Shown in pieces: positions 7,875 to 14,034 of a stretch of 18,184 nt of DNA. Position 1 is the first letter of the stretch. Every line of letters begins with the position of its first letter. Below the pieces are notes generated by a model. The model saw nothing but the letters and a program-made list of their open reading frames with translations, had not been told where the DNA came from and made no database searches. Source of the stretch: an uncultured Clostridia bacterium (lineage in GTDB: Bacteria; Bacillota; Clostridia; Oscillospirales; Acutalibacteraceae); NCBI GenBank assembly GCA_905236975.1, contig CAJOQU010000062.1, positions 1-18,184 on the forward strand, written 5' to 3'. The position numbers and the translations under genes are program-made.

Positions 7875-8082
7875 GAACCTGAAAAGGCGGCAAAACGGAT
7901 TTTTTGTCGAACCGATGGATCCTCCCAAAAACAGCGGGCGATCCCAAGGCAAACCGGGAGATATTCGGCTTTGCACCAAAAGGTGCGGTGAAAGCTTTGC
8001 AAGATCGGGGGATCGGCGAAAGCAAGCCCGCGGCAGCGAAAATCCGAACAGTTGTCAAACACCGCCTTACAAACAACAAATC
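7875..8082 (+). promoter_or_regulatory. Long structured 5' leader of serC, possible cis-regulatory RNA
   Basis: About 220 bases separate the predicted start from the serC ATG. GCGGGC (7934-7939) can pair with GCCCGC (8026-8031). The adjoining GATCCC (7940-7945) can pair with GGGATC (8009-8014). Inside lies the hairpin GCACC-AAAA-GGTGC (7973-7986), and in the right-hand bulge GC-GAAA-GC (8016-8023). GTTGT (8051-8055) can pair with ACAAC (8073-8077) just before the ribosome site GGAGG (8083-8087). There is no T-box, glycine or THF riboswitch core that I recognise. The helices are seen by eye only. Confidence 0.35.
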
Positions 8083-8096
8083 GGAGGTAGTTTAAC

Positions 8097-9179
8097 ATGT
8101 CAAGAGTTTACAATTTCAGCGCAGGTCCTTCCATGCTGCCCGAAGAGGTTTTAAAGACTGCGGCAGCCGAAATGCTGGAGTACGGCGACAGCGGCCAATC
8201 GGTTATGGAAATGTCGCACCGCTCCAAGGAGTATGACGCTATTATCAAGCAAGCAGAGGCTGATCTGCGGGATATCATGAACATTCCGGATGATTATGCC
8301 GTTTTGTTCTTACAGGGCGGCGCTTCCACCCAGTTTGCCATGGTGCCGCTGAACCTGATGAACAAAAATCACAAAGCCGATTATTTGATCACCGGCCAGT
8401 GGGCCAACAAGGCTTATAAAGAGGCCGCCCGTTACGGCGCGGCGCGCGCAGTGGCTTCTTCGGCGGATAAGACCTATTCCTACATCCCCAAAACCACCCG
8501 TGCCGACTTTGATCCCGAGGCCGATTATGTGCATATTTGCATGAATAACACCATTTACGGCACCAAATATCACGAGCTGCCCGATGTGGGGGATATTCCG
8601 CTGGTGGCGGATATTTCCAGCTGCATTTTGTCGGAACCGATTGATGTGACCAAGTTCGGCGTGCTCTACGCCGGTGCGCAGAAGAACGTGGCGCCCGCAG
8701 GCGTGACCATCGTCATCATTCGCAAAGACCTGATCGGCAACGCGATGGATATTACCCCCACCATGCTGAATTACCAGACCCATGCCGATAATGACTCCAT
8801 GTTTAATACCCCGCCCTGCTACACCATCTATATTGCCGGGCTGGTCTTCAAATGGATCAAGAAAATGGGCGGCCTGGAGGCCATGAAACAGCACAACGAA
8901 AAGAAAGCCCAGATTTTGTATGACTTTTTGGATCAAAGCAAGCTGTTCAAGGGTACGGTCGTGCCGGAGGATCGCTCCCTTATGAACGTGCCGTTTGTGA
9001 CCGGCAGCGACGAGTTGGACGCCAAGTTTGTGGCCGAGGCCAAAAAGGCCGGGTTTGTGAACATTAAGGGTCATCGTTCGGTCGGCGGCATGCGCGCCTC
9101 CATCTACAACGCCATGCCCATTGAAGGCGTGGAAAAGCTGGTTGCGTTTATGAAGAAGTTTGAGGAGGAAAACGCGTAA
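8097..9179 (+). CDS. serC: Phosphoserine aminotransferase
   Basis: 360 residues, normal length. PLP-dependent cytoplasmic enzyme that transaminates 3-phosphohydroxypyruvate with glutamate to O-phosphoserine, the second step of serine synthesis. The N-terminus YNFSAGPSMLPEEVL is the SerC signature; LQGGASTQFAMVPLNL follows, and the PLP Schiff-base lysine is Lys196 in YAGAQKNVAPAG. NTPPCYTIYI and the C-terminal VGGMRASIYNAMP are also typical. The start is set by GGAGG 9 bases upstream. The stop TAA shares its last A with the ATG of serA, so the two genes are co-transcribed and translationally coupled. It is preceded by a perfect promoter, candidate Rex sites and a long leader. serB is not in the window. 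Confidence 0.98.
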   Translation: MSRVYNFSAGPSMLPEEVLKTAAAEMLEYGDSGQSVMEMSHRSKEYDAIIKQAEADLRDIMNIPDDYAVLFLQGGASTQFAMVPLNLMNKNHKADYLITGQWANKAYKEAARYGAARAVASSADKTYSYIPKTTRADFDPEADYVHICMNNTIYGTKYHELPDVGDIPLVADISSCILSEPIDVTKFGVLYAGAQKNVAPAGVTIVIIRKDLIGNAMDITPTMLNYQTHADNDSMFNTPPCYTIYIAGLVFKWIKKMGGLEAMKQHNEKKAQILYDFLDQSKLFKGTVVPEDRSLMNVPFVTGSDELDAKFVAEAKKAGFVNIKGHRSVGGMRASIYNAMPIEGVEKLVAFMKKFEEENA

Positions 9180-10339
9180 TGTATAAAATCAAGACCTATA
9201 ACAAGATTTCCAAAATCGGTTTGCAGGAGTTTGACGAGAAATACACCATCGGCGACGAGGTTGATAATCCCGACGGCGCCATCGTGCGTTCGGCCTCTCT
9301 GCATGAGACCGAATTTCCCGCCGAATTAAAGGCGATTGCCCGTGCAGGCGCCGGCACCAATAACATTCCGATTGATCGCTGCTCTGAGCAGGGCATTGTG
9401 GTTTTCAACACGCCCGGCGCCAACGCCAACGCCGTGAAGGAGCTGGTGATCGCGGGGTTGCTCATTAGCTCGCGCCGCGTGATCTCGGGGATCGAATGGG
9501 CCAAAACCTTAAAGGGCAACGGCGCGGAAGTCGGCAAAATGGTCGAAAAAGGCAAGGGCGCTTTCGCGGGTCCCGAAATCAAGGGCAAGTCGCTTGGTGT
9601 GATCGGCCTTGGCGCCATCGGCGTTATGGTGGCGAACGCGGCCAATTCGCTGGGTATGACGGTTTATGGCTACGACCCGTATCTTTCGGTCAAATCGGCC
9701 TGGAACCTGACCCATAATGCCATTCATATTTTTGATATCAACGAAATTTTCGAAAAATGCGATTATATCACCATCCATGTACCGCTGACGGATTCCACCA
9801 AAAATTTGGTAAACGCCGAGTCCATCGCCAAAATGAAGAACGGTGTGCGTATTTTGAACTTTGCGCGCGGCGGCCTGGTGGATAACGACGCCCTCAAAGC
9901 GGCGCTGGAATCGGGCAAGGTGGCGGCCTATGTGACCGACTTCCCGTCGGACGATGTGCTGGGGGTTGACGGCGTGATCGCCATTCCGCACCTGGGCGCA
10001 TCCACCCCCGAATCGGAGGATAACTGTGCGGGTATGGCGGCAAGAGAGCTGATCGACTACATCGAAAACGGAAATATCGTCAACTCGGTCAATCTGCCTG
10101 AAATCACCATGCCGCGAAGCGGTGAAAACCGGGTATGCGTGATTCATAAAAACATTCCGAATATGCTCACGGCCATCACCGGTATTTTTGCAAACGACAA
10201 TGTGAACATTGAAAATTTGCTGAATAAATCCCGCGGAGATTACGCTTACACAATGCTTGATATCGGCAAGGCGGACGTTTCGGCCGTTGCGGGTGAGATC
10301 GAGGCCATCGAAGGCGTTATCAGGGTGCGTGTCATCTGA
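9179..10339 (+). CDS. serA: D-3-phosphoglycerate dehydrogenase, short form with ACT domain
   Basis: 386 residues. Oxidises 3-phosphoglycerate with NAD+ to 3-phosphohydroxypyruvate, the committed step feeding SerC. The nucleotide-binding GLGAIG lies at residues 143-148. The substrate Arg230 is in NFARGGLVDND, and the catalytic His271 in IPHLGAST. The usual acidic partner region reads AYVTDFPSDD, where the canonical Glu appears to be Asp258; this variant is seen in short phosphoglycerate dehydrogenases. The C-terminal 70 residues (about 316-386, from NRVCVIHKNIPNML) form an ACT domain likely to mediate serine feedback. The extra ASB domain of the long Bacillus-type enzyme is absent. It overlaps serC by one base (TAATG) and is followed by a strong terminator, so serC-serA is a complete two-gene operon. 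Confidence 0.97.
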   Translation: MYKIKTYNKISKIGLQEFDEKYTIGDEVDNPDGAIVRSASLHETEFPAELKAIARAGAGTNNIPIDRCSEQGIVVFNTPGANANAVKELVIAGLLISSRRVISGIEWAKTLKGNGAEVGKMVEKGKGAFAGPEIKGKSLGVIGLGAIGVMVANAANSLGMTVYGYDPYLSVKSAWNLTHNAIHIFDINEIFEKCDYITIHVPLTDSTKNLVNAESIAKMKNGVRILNFARGGLVDNDALKAALESGKVAAYVTDFPSDDVLGVDGVIAIPHLGASTPESEDNCAGMAARELIDYIENGNIVNSVNLPEITMPRSGENRVCVIHKNIPNMLTAITGIFANDNVNIENLLNKSRGDYAYTMLDIGKADVSAVAGEIEAIEGVIRVRVI

Positions 10340-10359
10340 TGACTGCTGCTAATTGATCA

Positions 10360-10395
10360 CAGCTTGCTCCGACATCACCGGGGCAAGCTGTTTTT
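10360..10395 (+). terminator. Rho-independent terminator of serC-serA
   Basis: A 12-pair stem, CAGCTTGCTCCG (10360-10371) with CGGGGCAAGCTG (10379-10390) and one G-T pair, a 7-base loop, then TTTTT. Confidence 0.94.
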
Positions 10396-10443
10396 AACTG
10401 CATTTTAAGGCGGTATTTGGCAATATTTTTGTGCTTTTCCCCC

Positions 10444-10472
10444 TTGACTTTTCAAAATTTATATAGTATAAT
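10444..10472 (+). promoter_or_regulatory. Promoter of the sortase operon
   Basis: TTGACT (10444-10449), a 17-base spacer and TATAAT (10467-10472). The predicted start is near 10479, so the ATG at 10503 and the GGAG at 10513 both lie on the transcript. Confidence 0.85.
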
Positions 10473-10597
10473 CATCATACAATAGGTTCGGTTTATCATT
10501 TTATGAGAAGACGGAGTGCATCACAACGGAGTCGCAAAAGAAAAAAAGGGTTTGGGTCATTGTTTTTATTATTGCGGTTTTATGTTGTTTAAGCTGC

Positions 10598-11302
10598 TTG
10601 GCCTACTTTGTGGTTTTGCGGATTCATCGGGGTAAAATGGATGATTTGCGAAACAGGGTCATCGCGCCATGGAGCGACAGCTCCTCCGGCGCTGCGGTTG
10701 ATTATGTGGAAACGCCGGTCGATTTTGTTGAACTCAAGCGCGTCAATCCCGATGTTTACGCTTGGCTCAACATCCCCGACACCGTGATTGATTACCCCAT
10801 TCTTCGCCGTGAGGAAGATAACGCATACTATTTAAATCATATCGTCACGGGTGAAACCGGTCGTTACGGCTGCATTTTTACCGAGACCTATAACAGTGCC
10901 GATTTCAGTGACTTCAATACCATCATTTACGGCCATAACACGGTAGACGGCACCATGTTCGGCACCCTATGGAAGTACAAAAACAAAAGCTTCCTTGCCG
11001 ACCATAAGCGCATCAACATCTACATGCCCGGCCGCATCATGACCTACGAAGTTTTCGCCGCCTATGTGTGGGATGACCGTCATATCCTGTACGCCTATGA
11101 TTTTTCAAATCGTGACGAACGGATCGCTTATCTGGACATGATCGCCAATATGCGGGGCATGAGTTCCTATTACGATGGAAGTCTTGCCGTGACCGAGGAA
11201 GATAAAATCATCACGCTTTCCACCTGCACGGCCACCGGCAACAATCGTTATTTGGTTCATGGAGTATTGATATATGACAGCCAGGGAAATTTTACCCGAT
11301 AG
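10598..11302 (+). CDS. Class B sortase, true start uncertain
   Basis: Membrane-anchored transpeptidase that cleaves a C-terminal sorting motif between Thr and Gly and joins the protein to peptidoglycan. From the TTG at 10598 there are 234 residues with His113 (IIYGHNT), catalytic Cys210 (TLSTCT) and Arg217 (NNRYLVHG); NPDVYAWLNIPDTVIDYPI is typical of class B. The TTG has no ribosome site and would cut the membrane anchor: the same frame is open back to the promoter and encodes KKKRVWVIVFIIAVLCCL just upstream, but contains no ATG, GTG or TTG there. An ATG at 10503 in another frame (MRRRSASQRSRKRKK) would join this frame by a -1 shift on the A7 run at 10541-10547. GGAG at 10513-10516 precedes a possible ATC start at 10520. 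The product function is sure; the N-terminus is not. The gene overlaps the next one by 29 bases and its likely substrate is encoded at 12344. Confidence 0.93.
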   Translation: MAYFVVLRIHRGKMDDLRNRVIAPWSDSSSGAAVDYVETPVDFVELKRVNPDVYAWLNIPDTVIDYPILRREEDNAYYLNHIVTGETGRYGCIFTETYNSADFSDFNTIIYGHNTVDGTMFGTLWKYKNKSFLADHKRINIYMPGRIMTYEVFAAYVWDDRHILYAYDFSNRDERIAYLDMIANMRGMSSYYDGSLAVTEEDKIITLSTCTATGNNRYLVHGVLIYDSQGNFTR

Positions 11303-12323
11303 CCCAACGCCTGAACCGTCGCAGAATCACGCCAAGACGCGTAAGCATAAAAAGCTGATCGTGGTTTTGGTTGTTCTATTGATTCTTGTGATCGTGGGGG
11401 TCGCCGCCTACTTTGTTGTGCTCAAGGTCGGCGAAATCAAACTGCGGAACAAGCTCAAAGGTGACGATGCCAAGCTCCCGGCCATCGGAACGGATTCGAT
11501 CCCCGAAGACGCGGACGCGTTCTACAACGGGGAGGCTTATCATTACAACGACGAACTCATCAACATTTTGTTGATCGGGGTCGACCGCACCAGCGATCAG
11601 GTCACCAACAGCCATCAGGCGGACGCACTGTACCTTTTCTCGCTGGATACAACAACGCATCATGTCAATATCCTTGCTATTTCCCGCAACACCATAACAC
11701 AGGTGGATGTTTACGATATCAACAACCGCTATCTTTCAACCGATAAAGAACAGATTTGCCTGGCCTACACCTACGGGAAAGATGCACGGCAATCCTCCGA
11801 CCTTACGGTCAAGGCCGTCTCCAACCTGCTTTACGGGGTGCCGATCGGCGGTTACTACACGGTATATATGGATGCGGTAGAGCAGATCATCAATGCGGTC
11901 GGCGGCGTGCCGGTCACAATCGATGAAGACATGACGACCGTCAGTGCGGCCATGCGAAAAGGCGCAAAGGTGGTAGTAACGGGTGAAAAGGCTCTGCCTT
12001 ACCTGCGCTTCCGGCACGAGAGCAATCAACCGCGCTTAGAACGGCAAAAAAGTTTTTTACTCAGCTTTATTACACAGGCGAAGGCGGCCACGCAAAAAGA
12101 CCTGTCATTGCCCGTGAAGATTTATAAAGAGGTTGCGTCAAAAACCGTAACGGATGTAAACGCAACCAGTGCTGCGTATCTTGCATCTGAGGCGCTGAAT
12201 GCCGATGTTCAACTGCGAAGTATTCAGGGGACCGCCGGGTTTGACGGTTTTTATGAGACCTTCAAGGTAGATGAAGATCAGTTGTATTTATTGCTTTTAG
12301 ATGTATTTTATAAAAAACAATAA
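11274..12323 (+). CDS. LytR-CpsA-Psr (LCP) family cell-wall glycopolymer ligase-like protein
   Basis: 349 residues. LCP proteins are membrane-anchored enzymes that transfer teichoic acid or other glycopolymers onto peptidoglycan. The N-terminus is a basic cytoplasmic stretch (KTRKHKK), then a transmembrane helix at about 29-50 (LIVVLVVLLILVIVGVAAYFVV). The outer LCP domain starts near INILLIGVDR and has QADALYLFSLD, AVEQIINAVGGVPV and RFRHESNQPRLERQKSFLLSF. Two spots deviate from the common form: ISRNT where many have IPRDT, and an Asn where an Asp is frequent in the RxRxxD segment. Activity may therefore differ from housekeeping LCPs. The ATG at 11274 lies 9 bases after GGAG (11261-11264), inside the end of the sortase gene, so the two are coupled. 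Pairing with a sortase suggests a joint role in cell-surface decoration. Confidence 0.93.
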   Translation: MTAREILPDSPTPEPSQNHAKTRKHKKLIVVLVVLLILVIVGVAAYFVVLKVGEIKLRNKLKGDDAKLPAIGTDSIPEDADAFYNGEAYHYNDELINILLIGVDRTSDQVTNSHQADALYLFSLDTTTHHVNILAISRNTITQVDVYDINNRYLSTDKEQICLAYTYGKDARQSSDLTVKAVSNLLYGVPIGGYYTVYMDAVEQIINAVGGVPVTIDEDMTTVSAAMRKGAKVVVTGEKALPYLRFRHESNQPRLERQKSFLLSFITQAKAATQKDLSLPVKIYKEVASKTVTDVNATSAAYLASEALNADVQLRSIQGTAGFDGFYETFKVDEDQLYLLLLDVFYKKQ

Positions 12324-12343
12324 TTTTGAAAGGAAAAATCAAA

Positions 12344-12952
12344 ATGAAAAAGACACTGGTATTTTTACTCACATTGGCATTGGCGGTAACCGCTTCCGCC
12401 ATGGTAATCTCGGCGGCTTCTCCGGCAGTTTCTCCGGAAAGGGAAGGCATCATCGGCTCTGCCGCAACAGCGGTAGACGGCAATGGCGACTCCTATAACA
12501 TTACGGTCATTACCCCTTCGGATGTCGATGAAAGCGACTTTGAAGATGCTTTAGAAGATCTTCAGGAGACCGAAAAGAACGACAATCTTAACATTGTGGA
12601 TATTGCGGAAGTAATCATCACCGGTACGGGCGATCCTTCCTTCCCGATCACCGTTTCGTTCAATGTTTCGGGCATTTCTTCATCGGATCACAACTACATC
12701 CTGTTCCGGAAATCAGACGGCAGCATCATTACCATCAAACCCAGTTCGTTGGCGAATGGCGTGATGAAAGCCGAATTCCCCGAGCTTGGCGCGTTTGCGT
12801 TGGTGTCTGATAAAGGCGCTGCCGCCAAACCCGGCGAGAGCAAACCCGGCGCCACTTCTCCTAAAACCGGCGCCCAAACCGCGGGCGTTGCGTTGCTTGC
12901 CATGATCAGCGCACTGGCAATCGGCTATTCGGCAAAGAAAATTTTTGAATAA
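12344..12952 (+). CDS. Cell-wall-anchored protein with SPKTG sorting signal
   Basis: 202 residues from the ATG at 12344, 9 bases after AAAGGA; an in-frame TTG at 12326 is rejected. A signal peptide covers about residues 1-25 (MKKTLVFLLTLALAVTASAMVISA). The middle contains a beta-rich domain of unrecognised family (about 40-150) with a PITVSFNV segment and FRKSDGSIITI. A Pro/Lys/Gly linker (AAKPGESKPGATSP) leads to the sorting signal: SPKTG at 172-176, a hydrophobic helix (AGVALLAMISALAIGYSA), then the charged tail KKIFE. SPxTG-type motifs are known class B sortase substrates in Clostridioides difficile, and a class B sortase lies two genes upstream. The gene follows the LCP gene by 20 bases and precedes a terminator, so enzyme and substrate share an operon. 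The ligand or role of the exposed domain is unknown. Confidence 0.9.
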   Translation: MKKTLVFLLTLALAVTASAMVISAASPAVSPEREGIIGSAATAVDGNGDSYNITVITPSDVDESDFEDALEDLQETEKNDNLNIVDIAEVIITGTGDPSFPITVSFNVSGISSSDHNYILFRKSDGSIITIKPSSLANGVMKAEFPELGAFALVSDKGAAAKPGESKPGATSPKTGAQTAGVALLAMISALAIGYSAKKIFE

Positions 12953-12985
12953 GAAACATCAAACCTGATTTTCCTTTTTAAATCC

Positions 12986-13014
12986 GGCTGCCCCGTTAAT
13001 CGGGGTGGCCTTTT
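12986..13014 (+). terminator. Terminator of the sortase operon
   Basis: GGCTGCCCCG (12986-12995) pairs with CGGGGTGGCC (13001-13010), including two G-T pairs, around loop TTAAT, followed by TTTT. Confidence 0.82.
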
Positions 13015-13078
13015 GCCGTTTACAGCAAAATGGTTGTCTGTGGATCTTGTCTGACGCCGCCTGAATCGAATTTAAAGA

Positions 13079-13107
13079 TTGACAAGGCTATGAAAATGGT
13101 GTAAAAT
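13079..13107 (+). promoter_or_regulatory. Promoter of the PqqD-like/peptidase operon
   Basis: TTGACA (13079-13084), a 17-base spacer and TAAAAT (13102-13107). The leader is about 30 bases, with GGAG (13129-13132) and GGTGAG (13135-13140) before the ATG at 13143. Confidence 0.85.
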
Positions 13108-13142
13108 GGATACGAAAATGAATTTTTTGGAGATGGTGAGGC

Positions 13143-13409
13143 ATGAAACTGAAGTATCATTTTGTAACCAATGAAGTGGCTGATAAAATCGTGGCCGTCG
13201 CGGTGGGCGAGGATATGACGAAGTTTAACGGCTTTATCAAAATGAATGATATTGGCGCTTTTATCTTTAACATGCTGAAGGACGATGTTACTGAGGATGA
13301 GATCGTGGCTGCTATGTTAGAGGCTTATGACGACTCGACCGAAGAAGAAGTTCGCGCCACGGTAAAAGATTTTGTAGCCGAACTGGTCAAGGCGGAAGTG
13401 GCGGAATGA
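13143..13409 (+). CDS. PqqD-like (RiPP recognition element family) small protein
   Basis: 88 residues, the usual PqqD size. The core FIKMNDIGAFIFNMLKDDVTEDEI and the C-terminal AYDDSTEEEVRATVKDFVAELV match the family pattern: a strand, the hydrophobic-N-x-x-G-A-F/Y motif (NDIGAF, residues 35-40), then acidic helices. PqqD-like proteins bind leader peptides of ribosomally made, modified peptides and present them to a processing enzyme. Here the stop overlaps the start of the next gene by 4 bases (ATGA), so translation is coupled to an S26-like peptidase. No radical SAM enzyme, transporter or obvious precursor peptide lies beside it, so a RiPP role is inferred from the family, not shown. It has its own promoter and could instead be a general peptide-binding partner of the protease. 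Confidence 0.82.
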   Translation: MKLKYHFVTNEVADKIVAVAVGEDMTKFNGFIKMNDIGAFIFNMLKDDVTEDEIVAAMLEAYDDSTEEEVRATVKDFVAELVKAEVAE

Positions 13410-13864
13410 TTGATGGCTCTAACCTGGAAGCGCTTCTGCATGAACAGGGTGAGATCATGTGCAGCACCTCGGGCACCAGCATGTGGCCGATGCTGCGCCA
13501 CCGGCAGGATATGATTGTGGTTGGGTCCGAATCCGGCGATTTAAAAAGGCATCAGGTCCCCCTGTATCGTCTGCCGTCGGGTAAGCTGATTCTGCACCGC
13601 ATTCTAAAGGTAAAAAGCGACTATTATGTGATCCGCGGCGATAATCTGTTCCGAAAGGAACGGGTTCCCAAGGATTGGGTCATCGGCGTATTGAAAGCAT
13701 TTTATCGCGACGGTAAATATTATGACTGCGAAAAGAGCCGCGCTTATAAAGCGTATGTTTTTTTGAACCGCGTCAGTTATCCGCTTCGCTATGCCTGGAA
13801 AAAGGCGCTGCTGCCGTTTTTGGTCAAGATCAAGCATGTAATCCTTCCGGTCAAAACCAATTAA
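13406..13864 (+). CDS. S24/S26-like peptidase, Ser-His type, soluble
   Basis: 152 residues. The N-terminal half has the signal-peptidase-like motif TSGTSMWPML with the likely nucleophile Ser25. RLPSGKLILHRILKV follows, with His64 where bacterial type I signal peptidases have Lys, then VIRGDN (76-80). This Ser-His arrangement resembles the archaeal/eukaryotic and SipW-like branch. There is no signal peptide or N-terminal membrane anchor; the C-terminal 40 residues are basic and amphipathic (RVSYPLRYAWKKALLPFLVKIKH) and could touch the membrane. The gene overlaps its PqqD-like partner by 4 bases. Together they suggest a leader-peptide recognition and cleavage pair. Its substrate is unknown. It could also be a LexA-like autopeptidase relative, but no DNA-binding domain is present. 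Confidence 0.8.
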   Translation: MIDGSNLEALLHEQGEIMCSTSGTSMWPMLRHRQDMIVVGSESGDLKRHQVPLYRLPSGKLILHRILKVKSDYYVIRGDNLFRKERVPKDWVIGVLKAFYRDGKYYDCEKSRAYKAYVFLNRVSYPLRYAWKKALLPFLVKIKHVILPVKTN

Positions 13865-13879
13865 AAATGATATACTCGT

Positions 13880-13937
13880 CGGAATGTCAGGCGTGATGGG
13901 TCTACTCCGTCAGCTTGCTGCATTCCGGCTGTTTTTT
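13880..13937 (+). terminator. Terminator after the peptidase gene
   Basis: CGGAATG (13880-13886) pairs with CATTCCG (13921-13927). CAG/CTG (13888-13890 with 13918-13920) and an inner GATGG/TCCGTC helix fill the long loop. GTTTTTT follows. Confidence 0.65.
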
Positions 13938-14034
13938 AGCAGGAAACCTTCTGATCACACCCGCTTAGAGTCGGCAATTCTGAAAATCGCCCTGTTCTTG
14001 CCGTGTGAAACCTTACATTTAGGAGCAACCGTGT

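Noticed and set aside
7875..8096. T-box, glycine or THF riboswitch, or SRP RNA in the serC leader
   Set aside because: No T-box AGGGTGGNACCGCG, no glycine or THF cores and no GGTCCGGAAGGAAGCA loop could be found.
7904..8154. Small plus-strand open frames in the serC leader
   Set aside because: No ribosome sites and one runs into serC out of frame; the region is better explained as a structured leader.
8310..9074. 254-codon open frame antisense to serC
   Set aside because: It lies wholly inside serC, whose motifs are certain; it has no ribosome site and its sequence (many His/Gly/Val) is typical of a reverse-strand shadow in GC-rich coding DNA.
12326..12343. TTG start for the SPKTG protein
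   Set aside because: AAAGGA at 12329-12334 serves ATG 12344 and would lie within the longer reading; the signal peptide begins properly at the ATG.
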